Source: Phycisphaerae bacterium (GTDB lineage Bacteria; Planctomycetota; Phycisphaerae; Sedimentisphaerales; Anaerobacaceae). Taken from it: 64,000 nucleotides of DNA. The translations under genes and the position numbers were made by a program. The stretch is from positions 98,607 to 162,606 of the forward strand of contig JAAYBV010000031.1 of NCBI GenBank assembly GCA_012744475.1. Direction: 5' to 3'. The notes under the pieces were generated by a model that worked only from the letters and a program-made list of their open reading frames with translations, made no database searches and was not told where the DNA came from. Of this stretch, positions 25,764 through 34,130 are shown piece by piece (the stretch's first letter is position 1; the number at the start of each line of letters is the position of its first letter).

Positions 25764-26597
25764 ATGCCTGCTGAGCGAAGGGAATGGTCGGACGCCGAAC
25801 TGCTGGTCACATTTCGATTGTATTGTCGAACGGCCTTCGGACGGCTACACCAGCACAATCCTGAAATCATCCGACTTGCTGAACTCATTGGTCGAACCTC
25901 CTCCGCCGTGGCGATGAAAGCCTGCAATTTCGCCAGTCTCGATCCGCAGCAGCAGGTTCGCGGGATCAAGGCACTTGGCAATGTCAGTCGGGCCGACCGG
26001 GAATTGTGGGAAGCCTTCCGCAACGATTCAGAAGCTGTCGCGCAAGAAGCCGAAGCAGCTTACGCCACCCTGATCGGAAAGGACGTCGAAGACCACATCC
26101 CGGAGCTTGGCTGCACGGAGATGGATGCCGCCCGAACACTTTCGGCAGCGAAACGCAAGGTTGTCGACGAGTTCAAGATGCCCGATGGAACAACGGAACG
26201 GGATGCTGTAGTAAAAACACGGCGTGTTCAGTCTTTCTTTCGCGCGACTGTTTTGGCTTCATATGATGGGCGTTGCGCCCTGACAGGTCTGGCGATTCCC
26301 GAACTACTCAACGCCAGTCATATCATCCCGTGGAGCGTGGATGAGAAGCGCCGCGCCGACCCGTGTAATGGCATTTGTCTCAACGCCTTCCACGACCGTG
26401 TCTTCGACCGTGGACTGATTTCGTTCGATGAGAACCTTTGTGTGATCGTCTCGCCAATCGTCGGAGAGTTGGGAGAATGCGATATCCATCGCCAGCAGCT
26501 TCTCGGCATTTCGGGTCGGCTCTTGCGCGTCCCGGAACGCTTTCAGCCGGACACAGCAGCGTTGGATTACCACAGGAAGAATGTCTTCAGACGATGA
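25764..26597 (+). CDS. HNH restriction-endonuclease-like nuclease
   Basis: A 277-residue nuclease. Residues 7-60 form an N-terminal helical domain (EWSDAELLVTFRLYCRTAFGRLH, GRTSSAVAMKACNFASLDP) that is common in HNH proteins of restriction systems. The C-terminal half holds an HNH_2-type core: CALTG (171-175), ASHIIPWS with His186, NGICLNAFHDRVFDRG with the Asn and His of the motif (202-216), and LISFDENL. The upstream AAAGGG and the start of the domain support ATG 25764; an in-frame extension to 25635 is poor. It is flanked on both sides by heptamer arrays in inverted orientation, so it may be a cassette. Co-location with an adenine methyltransferase suggests restriction, but the two are 445 bases apart. 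Confidence 0.9.
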   Translation: MPAERREWSDAELLVTFRLYCRTAFGRLHQHNPEIIRLAELIGRTSSAVAMKACNFASLDPQQQVRGIKALGNVSRADRELWEAFRNDSEAVAQEAEAAYATLIGKDVEDHIPELGCTEMDAARTLSAAKRKVVDEFKMPDGTTERDAVVKTRRVQSFFRATVLASYDGRCALTGLAIPELLNASHIIPWSVDEKRRADPCNGICLNAFHDRVFDRGLISFDENLCVIVSPIVGELGECDIHRQQLLGISGRLLRVPERFQPDTAALDYHRKNVFRR

Positions 26598-27042
26598 ATC
26601 CTTCGCCCCAAAGCCTTCGTCGACCGATTCCTGTAAACCATCCCCCCCGCCGGGCTGCGGTGCCACGAGCCCCGAGATTCGAGATACGAGACACCCGGCC
26701 TTTGCCCCCCGCCGGACCGCGCCATTCCCGCCTCTACGCTTCTGCCCATCTACGCTCCGACCCAGCGCCCCCGCCTCTGCGGTTCTACCCTCGCCCTGAA
26801 CCGGACACCTTTGACTCCTCCCGAAATCGGGCGTCTGGCACGTCCGAGAATTGCCTGCCTTTGCCTGTCCAGCGGTCCGGTCAGGTTGAAGGACTTTGTT
26901 GAAAAAGTGAGGTCTTTCAGTACTTTCGCTTATAGCATCCGCCACCCCGGCCGATAAGTAGTGATGAGAGGGCATGTTCCCAAGCAGAATCCCGACATGG
27001 GAGCGATAAGCTTGCCCTCGTCTCATTCGGCGGACACAAACC
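26598..27042. other. 445-base gap upstream of the methyltransferase
   Basis: It holds a short heptamer array (26666-26700) and Pro/Arg-rich pseudo-frames with no ribosome site. A lower-GC stretch from about 26900 on (GAAAAAGTGAGG, CTTTCGCTTATAGC) probably contains the promoter of the methyltransferase operon. Confidence 0.5.
26666..26700. repeat. Short heptamer-phased array
   Basis: Units CGAGCCC, CGAGATT, CGAGATA, CGAGACA and CCCGGCC follow one another in 7-base phase. The reverse complement reads like the left part of the array at 25357, so the second HNH gene sits between inverted arrays. Confidence 0.75.
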
Positions 27043-27888
27043 ATGACGCGGAGTTGCACAACAAGCCAGCAAGAGACGAGCCATTGGACAAAGGTGCCAA
27101 TCCGCTACCCCGGTGGCAAACAACGCTTCCTTGCCCAGATTGTCACTCACCTGCCTCGCGTAGGTGAGATCACCGGGCGATTCGTCGAGCCCTTTTTGGG
27201 GGGCGGTGCGGTGTTCTTCGCGCTCCAACCCAAACCGTCTTTGCTCAATGACAAGAACGCGGAACTCATCGACCTGTATCGCGGTATCCGCCACAACCCT
27301 CAGGAAGTATGGCGTCTCTTCAGCGAATACCCATCTGGCAAGCGCGCCTACTACGAGATACGCAAACAGATGCCGCGTTCGTGGGGCGTGGTTGCCAAAG
27401 CAGCGCGCACCCTCTATCTCAACCGCACGTGTTTCAAAGGCATGTGGCGACAGAACTCACATGGTATGTTCAATGTCGGCTACGGTGGCCAAAGTCGACG
27501 CTGGGCGATATCGGAGGCAGACCTCATCACCGTTGCCAAAGCCCTCCGTGGGGCAACGCTCGCGTGCTCTGATTTCGAGACCATTATAGACGACACCAAT
27601 CGCGGAGATTTCCTCTTCGTAGACCCACCGTATCATCCCGGTCGCCGTGAATCACGGGTCGAACATTACATGTTCTCGCAGTTTACGTACGACTCACACA
27701 GGCGATTGGCATGTGCACTGAGACGAGCTACGAAACGAGGTGTTCTCTGGGCGATGACCACGTCGTCTCACTCTGACATCACGCACTTGCACAAAGCAAC
27801 TCGTATTGTTCCGTTCAAGGCTGGGGTGGGAGCAGCTCCCGGCGAGATAACGCGTAACACCGGAGAGGTCCTAATACTCAACTACTAA
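27043..27888 (+). CDS. D12-class (Dam-like) DNA adenine N6-methyltransferase
   Basis: A 281-residue SAM-dependent methyltransferase. Residues 19-25 PIRYPGGK and 48-58 VEPFLGGGAVF are the D12 opening and SAM motif I; NRTCFKGMWRQNSHGMFNVGYG (127-148) is the Dam-type block; VDPPYHP (193-199) is the catalytic DPPY motif. TNTGEV-like EITRNTGEVLILNY closes the protein, as in Dam. It methylates adenine N6 in a short DNA site; specificity cannot be read. ATG 27043 lacks a good ribosome site; GTG at 27094 (before PIRYPGG) is an alternative. Only 11 bases separate it from the HerA gene, so MTase-HerA-NurA form an operon. Its G+C content is lower than in surrounding genes, which suggests transfer. Confidence 0.93.
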   Translation: MTRSCTTSQQETSHWTKVPIRYPGGKQRFLAQIVTHLPRVGEITGRFVEPFLGGGAVFFALQPKPSLLNDKNAELIDLYRGIRHNPQEVWRLFSEYPSGKRAYYEIRKQMPRSWGVVAKAARTLYLNRTCFKGMWRQNSHGMFNVGYGGQSRRWAISEADLITVAKALRGATLACSDFETIIDDTNRGDFLFVDPPYHPGRRESRVEHYMFSQFTYDSHRRLACALRRATKRGVLWAMTTSSHSDITHLHKATRIVPFKAGVGAAPGEITRNTGEVLILNY

Positions 27889-27899
27889 CGAGGAAGCGT

Positions 27900-29921
27900 A
27901 TGAAAGAGTTTTTTGAGAAGGCCGCCTTACAGAACCACCCTCTTCGCGTTCTCCTCAATTTCCTGGACCGCGAGGAGGCGAACGAAAAGGCGAAGAAGTA
28001 CGCGGACCTGCGTTTTGTCGGGTATGTCCTTGAAATCGGGTACGATATCCTTACAATCATCACGTCCGACCCATTCAAGATTGCTGTCGGAGGCATCCCC
28101 CGAAACTCACTCCTCATTATGGCGCCGGCCAAATTTGATTCTCTCCCGCCACATTTCACTCTGCTTCGCGTTCTGGAATCTGCGCCTACGCCGTTGTCGA
28201 AGGAAGTCCAGCAGACCTACTTCGAACTCCAGAAGAAATCCATGCCTGAATTAGACGTCTTCACCCAGAGCGAGCTTCAATGGGGTGCCCTCAAGACAGC
28301 CGTCCTGGGCATGTTTTACCCCCACCCTGACAAGACCGACGCCGTCGAGTTCTCGGGTGACCTCAACAACTTTGTGAGTGCTCACAAGTATCGGGTCTAT
28401 GCGCCATGTGACGATCTTCTGAACCTCATAGTCAATACGCTTGTTCGCCCGGAAGGTCGCTTCAAGATTGGCAACCTCCGGCTGACCGAATGCCGGCTTC
28501 CACTTCCAGGCAGACCTGGACCCAAGGTCGACGTGAACGTCTCGACGGTCGATTTCACGGGGTGTCGCACTGCCATGTTCGGCAAGACCCGCCTCGGCAA
28601 GAGCAACGTGGTCAAGCTGATCGCCCAGAGTCTCATCGAGACGCAGCCCAACGTCGGTCAACTCATTTTCGACATCAATGGCGAGTATGCCAACGACAAT
28701 CCCCAGGATGGGAACCGGTCATTGGCCGGGACCTACCGAGATCGTTGCGAGGTGTACGCACTTACCGCGAAAAGAGCTACACCATCCAAACCGCTCAAGC
28801 TCAACTTCTACGAATGCCCTGAGAGTTCGCTCCGAATCCTGGGCAGCCTGCTACGCCAACATGGACGCCAATCCGCATACATCGAAAGCTTCTCAAGCGT
28901 AGAACTGCCATCTCTCCACGAAGTAGCTGCGCTTGCGCCTGGGAGTGATAAGATTAGAGCGATTCGCAAGTTACACATCTACTGGGCAATCCTGAAGCGC
29001 GCAGGATTCGACGTGGACGAGACCAAATTACGTGGCTTAGCACCGTCGAGCGGGCGAACCAGCGGCTTCAATCCGGCGTTCAACGCACAACTACGGACTG
29101 ACGCATATCGATATGACAGTAACCCTGTGCCGGCAAACACAAGCACACTAGATGCCTTGGTTGCAGAACTGGGCGTACTGAACCGCTTTCGGAGAGACAA
29201 CCCTGGTAGTTCATCACTCACAACGGGCAGCAACAATCCGGTCTTTCAGCCCGACGACATCGCGTTACTTGAGTTTCTTGAACCACCTGCTGGGCGTGCT
29301 GGCACATCGTTGCTACAGCCATTCCGCATCTATCATGACCGCAACGCAGGCGATTTCGTTGCCGAAATCCTGCGATACATCGACGCGGGGAAGACCGTTA
29401 TTCTCGATCTCGGCAACGCCAACCCCGAAGTGATGCAGTACTTTTCGGACGAACTCTCCAAAGCGGTCTTCAATCACCAAGTCGACAAGTTCAGCAACAA
29501 CCGTCTTGGCGATCACTTCGTGCAACTCTACTTCGAGGAGGCCCACAACCTCTTCCCTCGTACCGAGGATGTCACCACGATCTACAGCCGCTTCGCCAAG
29601 GAGGGAGCGAAGTACCACATCGGTATGGTCTACTCGACCCAATCCCCGACCACGATCAACCGTGATCTGCTCGCTCAAACAGAGAACTTCTTCATCGCCC
29701 ACCTGTCCTCGCGCGACGAGGTCTCGGCCCTTGGAAAACTCAACGTCGCCTATGACAGCATGCAGGATGACATCCTGTCTGCCAAGACCCCCGGTTACAT
29801 TCGCATGCTGACGCGATCTCACCGGTTCGTTGTCTCTGTTCAGGCGAACCTCTTCCAGCCCGACGTAACCGAGCAGGTACCTGCGCCGGAACCGATGTCT
29901 GTCTCAGAAGGAGGCCTTTGA
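27900..29921 (+). CDS. herA: HerA-like hexameric ATPase/translocase
   Basis: A 673-residue HerA/FtsK-type P-loop ATPase. Residues 1-215 contain the N-terminal region including a beta-rich HAS-barrel-like part (PEGRFKIGNLRLTE). Walker A is MFGKTRLGKSNVVK (Gly228 to Ser235), followed by LIFDINGEY. Walker B is QLYFEEAHNLFPR near residue 545, and MVYSTQSPTTI carries the Q sensor. The tail DEVSALGKLNVAYDSM and PGYIRMLTRSHRF are typical of DUF87/HerA. HerA works as a hexameric DNA pump with NurA in archaeal end resection, and with several effectors in bacterial defence (family knowledge). GAGGAAGCGT precedes ATG 27900. The stop overlaps the next ATG by one base (TTGATG). Confidence 0.93.
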   Translation: MKEFFEKAALQNHPLRVLLNFLDREEANEKAKKYADLRFVGYVLEIGYDILTIITSDPFKIAVGGIPRNSLLIMAPAKFDSLPPHFTLLRVLESAPTPLSKEVQQTYFELQKKSMPELDVFTQSELQWGALKTAVLGMFYPHPDKTDAVEFSGDLNNFVSAHKYRVYAPCDDLLNLIVNTLVRPEGRFKIGNLRLTECRLPLPGRPGPKVDVNVSTVDFTGCRTAMFGKTRLGKSNVVKLIAQSLIETQPNVGQLIFDINGEYANDNPQDGNRSLAGTYRDRCEVYALTAKRATPSKPLKLNFYECPESSLRILGSLLRQHGRQSAYIESFSSVELPSLHEVAALAPGSDKIRAIRKLHIYWAILKRAGFDVDETKLRGLAPSSGRTSGFNPAFNAQLRTDAYRYDSNPVPANTSTLDALVAELGVLNRFRRDNPGSSSLTTGSNNPVFQPDDIALLEFLEPPAGRAGTSLLQPFRIYHDRNAGDFVAEILRYIDAGKTVILDLGNANPEVMQYFSDELSKAVFNHQVDKFSNNRLGDHFVQLYFEEAHNLFPRTEDVTTIYSRFAKEGAKYHIGMVYSTQSPTTINRDLLAQTENFFIAHLSSRDEVSALGKLNVAYDSMQDDILSAKTPGYIRMLTRSHRFVVSVQANLFQPDVTEQVPAPEPMSVSEGGL

Positions 29922-31225
29922 TGCCTTTCCAGCCGGGCAGACGTTTGCCAGGTGAACGGGCGAGTAAGATAGGACACCTTGAAGTCCTCGACAACCCCCT
30001 CGTCCAGACGCTCTGCAGGCAACTCAAAGACCGCCAGGTGGATTCTGTGACTTCCGCGGCTCTCTGGGACCCTCTGGCAATCAGCGGGGGACCACTCAGC
30101 ATCGTCTTCAGTGTCGACGGATCCTACCAGATTATCCAAAATGAGATGCCACCATACTGCGCGCGTGCGTTCATCAAGACCGCTCTTCTTCGCCTCGATC
30201 AGTATGCTCTCCAACATATCGACAGAGAGACCCCGCACCCATTCGCACTTCGTGACATGCTAAAAGATAGTGCGATGCATCACGCAACTGTCTTTCCTCT
30301 TCGCCATGTTGAGGTTGCTGGTAAGACCCTGTATGACGCCATCCGTGAGATCATCTTCACATCTCTAAAGGACGATGTCCTACTCGAGTCTCAACCATAC
30401 GAGACCTTGAAGTGGATCGTATACCACAAATGGAACCCGGCTGCGCAGCGAGGACTCCCTGAATTCGAGTGTCCACACTGCCGTTGGAGCCGTGCGACGC
30501 TCCCCTACGACGCAGATACCGGTGCTTGCGCGGAATGCGGCAAGACGATGCTTCTCACTGATATGTTAGGCTTTCATCAGGAAATGGCAGAGGATTCAGC
30601 GCCGGATACAGTGGCGTCGTCCTACATGGCTATCCACGAGACCCTAATGCTTTTTACCGGCATCCGCTACTTCTGGGAAGGCAATCGTCAGATTCTTGCC
30701 AACTGCCTCTTCATCAAGGATGGGCCACTTTCCATCCGCGCGCAGTATTCGAAACTCGTGGGTCCGATCCGACAGTTCATTGAGCATGCCAACGCGGCGG
30801 GCAGCCCCGTCTACATCATCGGTCAGGAGAAATCTGGCACCTTCTTTGATCACCTTACCTTGATCCGCGACCACGCCCCAAGTCCGGCCTGCTTCATCCC
30901 AGATGATGCGTATATCAAACAGCAAATTCAGAACCGGCCCAATCAAGGCGCCCCCTACGGACTCGATACGAACTACGGAGCCAAGGTCTTCTTGAAGCTC
31001 AATCCCTATCACTCAATGGTTATCAATGTGCCGACTGGCACCCACCGACCCAACCCGACCGCGGCTGACCTGATCGGTTTCGACCGCATCCTGGCAACTC
31101 TTCCAACGATTCTCAGTAACCGTTACGAGGGAGCTCTGATGCCCGTTGAGATGGCGAATGGAGTCGCATCGCTTTCCACATATCCGTCCGCGAGAATCCT
31201 CAGAATGTTCGCAGAGCGTCCGTAA
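29921..31225 (+). CDS. nurA: NurA-like nuclease with zinc ribbon
   Basis: A 434-residue protein that fits the NurA nuclease fold. IVFSVDGSYQ (Asp66) matches the first NurA metal motif; LANCLFIKDGPLS (Asp267) matches the second; YIIGQEKSG (299-306) matches the family's IGVxKs block; the C-terminal PVEMANGVASLS resembles the last motif. Between the first two motifs is a Cys4 zinc ribbon (CPHC at 184-187, CAEC at 203-206), which classical archaeal NurA lacks. Translation is coupled to HerA: AAGGAGG lies inside the herA end and the ATG overlaps its stop. NurA degrades DNA 5' ends in complex with HerA (known for archaea). Assignment rests on motifs, not on a search, so moderately sure. Confidence 0.8.
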   Translation: MPFQPGRRLPGERASKIGHLEVLDNPLVQTLCRQLKDRQVDSVTSAALWDPLAISGGPLSIVFSVDGSYQIIQNEMPPYCARAFIKTALLRLDQYALQHIDRETPHPFALRDMLKDSAMHHATVFPLRHVEVAGKTLYDAIREIIFTSLKDDVLLESQPYETLKWIVYHKWNPAAQRGLPEFECPHCRWSRATLPYDADTGACAECGKTMLLTDMLGFHQEMAEDSAPDTVASSYMAIHETLMLFTGIRYFWEGNRQILANCLFIKDGPLSIRAQYSKLVGPIRQFIEHANAAGSPVYIIGQEKSGTFFDHLTLIRDHAPSPACFIPDDAYIKQQIQNRPNQGAPYGLDTNYGAKVFLKLNPYHSMVINVPTGTHRPNPTAADLIGFDRILATLPTILSNRYEGALMPVEMANGVASLSTYPSARILRMFAERP

Positions 31226-31628
31226 GTAAGAGCGTGGCAATTCCACGCGGTGAAGGGGCGGACAGTCAACCCTTACGCCATTCGTGAGTGGGGATCGCGG
31301 ATTTCACGACGCAAGAGCGCCGGCATCTCACGCAGGGATTTGGGAGACCGGATTTGGAGGCCGCCTCACTTATCTCGGTCTGAACGGATTGTACCGTTCT
31401 CAGATCGGCTGTTCGCGCCTGGCCGGTACCTGCGAATGGCAGGTAGCGCGTTTGGCCAGCTTGTCGGAGACCGGGCAGGGTCACGCATTCACGCTCCGAC
31501 GCACCTACGCTCCGACGCGCCACAGGGCACGAACGGCGAGCAAAGCCTGTCCCTTCGGCGGGGCTCAGGGCAAGCTCCGAGCGGCGTCGAGGGAAGCGAC
31601 GCGTTACGGCCGGCGGGGCAAAAGACTG

Positions 31629-31686
31629 GCCAAGGGGGTGGGAATGAAAACGCTCCCCAATAGAGACGCGCGCGCCCCTTGGCCAG
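31629..31686. repeat. 58-bp direct repeat bounding the island, right copy
   Basis: Identical to 24401-24458, in the same orientation, 400 bases after the nurA-like stop. Confidence 0.9.
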
Positions 31687-31912
31687 TTTCGTGGTTTCCG
31701 GCCGTTTCGGCCGGATTGCCCGCTGCTGAGTTCTCTGGTTCCTATGCCATTTAGTCCAGGATACTCCTATTTCGTTACGGCGTTTTTCCGGAGGAAGTTC
31801 CGGCTCTTCCGGGCCGGAACGCCGGATTGACTCGCGATTTCACCATAAGTCATTTCTAATCAAGAACATGCGACGCCAAAACAAATACGAGATCCGTCCC
31901 GGCGCGCCGGGG

Positions 31913-31947
31913 TCGAAACCCGAAACAAAGCCCAAGCACGAAGCCCC
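31913..31947. repeat. Heptamer-phased array
   Basis: Units TCGAAAC, CCGAAAC, AAAGCCC, AAGCACG and AAGCCCC stand in 7-base phase. Confidence 0.65.
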
Positions 31948-32087
31948 CAAACGAAGCGGTGTGCGGTGCACACCCTACCGCGTCTGACGCAACCCATTTA
32001 CGCATCTACGCTTATACGCATTCACCGCATAGCCGCGAGCGAAGCCAGCGCTGGAGCGTGCTCAGGGTAGGCTCTCACGAGCCCACT

Positions 32088-32129
32088 ACGAACGACGAGG
32101 GACGCGCGACGAGGGACGCGCCACGGCTC
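32088..32129. repeat. Heptamer-phased array
   Basis: Units ACGAACG, ACGAGGG, ACGCGCG, ACGAGGG, ACGCGCC and ACGGCTC follow in 7-base phase. Confidence 0.75.
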
Positions 32130-32404
32130 GGGGCGTGGCGGGCGGCTGTCAAGTTGGCGTGCGGCGGGGTTGGGGCCCTGCCGGAATTGGCATCTGTAAC
32201 AGGCGGATGCGGGATGTTCTCGGGCCTGAATGCGATTCGGGACGCACTTAAAAGATTCATGAGAAAGCACTTACGGAGCTGGTCGGAAATTGACGCCTGA
32301 CGCGCCGGGCTGTTGGTATATCTTTTGCACGGTAGGTGGCATTTACGCCACAACTATGGCCTGAACACGTTTATGACGCATGCAAATTAAGGAGGCACGC
32401 AATT

Positions 32405-34075
32405 ATGGCAGTGAAAGATTTGGCGTTCAACGCGGAGGCGCGAGCGAGCCTGCTGGCCGGGGTGGAGAAGCTGGCCAAGGCGGTGAAGGCGACGCTGGGC
32501 CCTCGCGGGCGCAACGCGGTGCTCGACAAGAGCTGGGGCGGCCCGAACGTGACGAAGGACGGCGTGACCGTCGCCGAGGAGATCGAGCTGAGCAACAAGG
32601 CCGAGAACCTCGGCGCCAAGCTCGTAAAGGAAGCCGCCAGCAAGACTTCCAAGATCGCCGGCGACGGCACCACCACCGCGACCGTGCTGACCGAGGCTCT
32701 CTTTCGAGAAGCGTACAAAAACTTGGCGGCCGGGGCCGACGCGATGGCTCTGAAGCGCGGCATGGAAGAGGGCGCCAAGGCCGCCGTCGCCAGGCTCAAG
32801 ACGCTGGCAAGGCCCGTGGACATCGGCAAGACCGACGACATCGTCAACATCGCCTCCGTCTCGGCCAACAACGACCGCGAGATCGGCAAGATCATGGCCG
32901 ACGCCTTCCAGCGGGTGGGTCGTGATGGCGTGATCACAGTAGAGAGCGGCAAGGGTTTCGAGACGACGGTCGAGTTCGTCGAGGGCATGCAGTTTGACCG
33001 CGGGTACATGTCGCCGCACTTCGTGACCGATCCGGACAAGATGGCCTGCGAACTGGAGAAGCCCTACATCCTGGTGCATGAAGAGAAGATCGGCAGCATC
33101 GCCAAACTCATTCCGCTGCTGGAGAAGATCTCCCAGACCAAGCGTCCGCTGCTGGTGATCGCCGAGGACGTCGAGAGCGAGGTGCTGGCGACATTGGTCG
33201 TCAACAAGCTCAAGGGCGTTCTGAAGGTGGCGGCGGTGAAAGCCCCTGGCTACGGCGACCGCCGCAAGGCCATGCTCCAGGACATCGCGGTCCTGACCGG
33301 CGCCGAGGCCATCTTCAAGGACTTGGGCATCGACCTGGACAACGTGAGCCTCTCGCAGCTCGGCCAGGCCAAGAAGGTGACAATCGACAACGACAACACG
33401 ATCATCGTCGAAGGGGCCGGCACGCAGGCGGCGATCAACGGCCGCATCAAGCAGATCAGAGACGAAATCGAAATTACCACCAGCGACTACGACCGTGAGA
33501 AGCTCCAGGAGCGGCTCGCCAAGCTCACCGGCGGCGTCGCCCAGATCAATGTCGGCGCGGCCACCGAGGCCGAGATGAAGGAGAAGAAGGCCCGCATCGA
33601 GGACGCGCTGCATGCCACACGCGCGGCCATCGAAGAAGGCATCGTCCCCGGCGGCGGCGTGGCCCTGATCCGCTGCATCGACGCGGTGACCAGCCTGAAG
33701 CTCAAGGGCGACGAGAAGACCGGCGCCGAGATCCTCGCCAAGGCCATGCGAATGCCCTGCTACTACATCGCGTACAACGCCGGCGCCACACCCAATCTGG
33801 TGGTCAACAAGGTCGCCGAGGGCAAGGACGGCTTCGGGTACAACGCGGACACCGACACGTACGAGGACCTCGTCAAGGCGGGCGTTATCGACCCGGCCAA
33901 GGTCGCGCGGATCGCACTGCAAAACGCCGCGAGCATCGCCGGCCTGCTGCTGACGACCGACTGCCTCGTCACCGAGAAGCCCAAAGACAAGGACGAGATG
34001 CCTGCCGGCGGCGGTCCCGGCATGGGTGGCATGGGTGGCATGGGCGGCATGGGTGGCATGGGCGACATGATGTAG
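32405..34075 (+). CDS. groEL: Chaperonin GroEL, paralogue 1 (with GGM tail)
   Basis: A 556-residue chaperonin 60. All ATP-site and structural blocks are present: [81 protein letters not shown] and [10 protein letters not shown]. The C-terminus carries the Gly/Met repeat ([16 protein letters not shown]) of canonical GroEL. AAGGAGG lies 10 bases before ATG 32405; the extension to 32336 is not part of the protein. The gene is not directly linked to groES: a GH29 fucosidase gene follows 55 bases later, then groES and a second groEL. It folds client proteins in the cytoplasm with GroES. No CIRCE box is visible upstream. Confidence 0.97.
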   Translation: MAVKDLAFNAEARASLLAGVEKLAKAVKATLGPRGRNAVLDKSWGGPNVTKDGVTVAEEIELSNKAENLGAKLVKEAASKTSKIAGDGTTTATVLTEALFREAYKNLAAGADAMALKRGMEEGAKAAVARLKTLARPVDIGKTDDIVNIASVSANNDREIGKIMADAFQRVGRDGVITVESGKGFETTVEFVEGMQFDRGYMSPHFVTDPDKMACELEKPYILVHEEKIGSIAKLIPLLEKISQTKRPLLVIAEDVESEVLATLVVNKLKGVLKVAAVKAPGYGDRRKAMLQDIAVLTGAEAIFKDLGIDLDNVSLSQLGQAKKVTIDNDNTIIVEGAGTQAAINGRIKQIRDEIEITTSDYDREKLQERLAKLTGGVAQINVGAATEAEMKEKKARIEDALHATRAAIEEGIVPGGGVALIRCIDAVTSLKLKGDEKTGAEILAKAMRMPCYYIAYNAGATPNLVVNKVAEGKDGFGYNADTDTYEDLVKAGVIDPAKVARIALQNAASIAGLLLTTDCLVTEKPKDKDEMPAGGGPGMGGMGGMGGMGGMGDMM

Positions 34076-34130
34076 CCGCCCGCTGTCGGAGCGTCGAAAC
34101 GCAAGCACGGTGCTCAAAGGAGTGAAACAG

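Larger units (their letters stand above)
31226..32404. other. 1.2-kb gene-free stretch right of the NurA gene
   Basis: It contains the right copy of the 58-bp repeat (31629-31686), two heptamer arrays (31913-31947 and 32088-32129) and the leader of groEL1. Open frames have repetitive, Arg/Ser/Thr-rich translations and no ribosome sites, so none is called. No CIRCE element (TTAGCACTC-type) is seen before groEL1. Confidence 0.55.

Noticed and set aside
31250..31754. Short overlapping frames right of the NurA gene
   Set aside because: Arg/Ser/Thr-rich translations, no ribosome site, and they run through the 58-bp repeat.
32230..32404. CIRCE-type heat-shock operator before groEL1
   Set aside because: I looked for TTAGCACTC-N9-GAGTGCTAA and found no convincing match.
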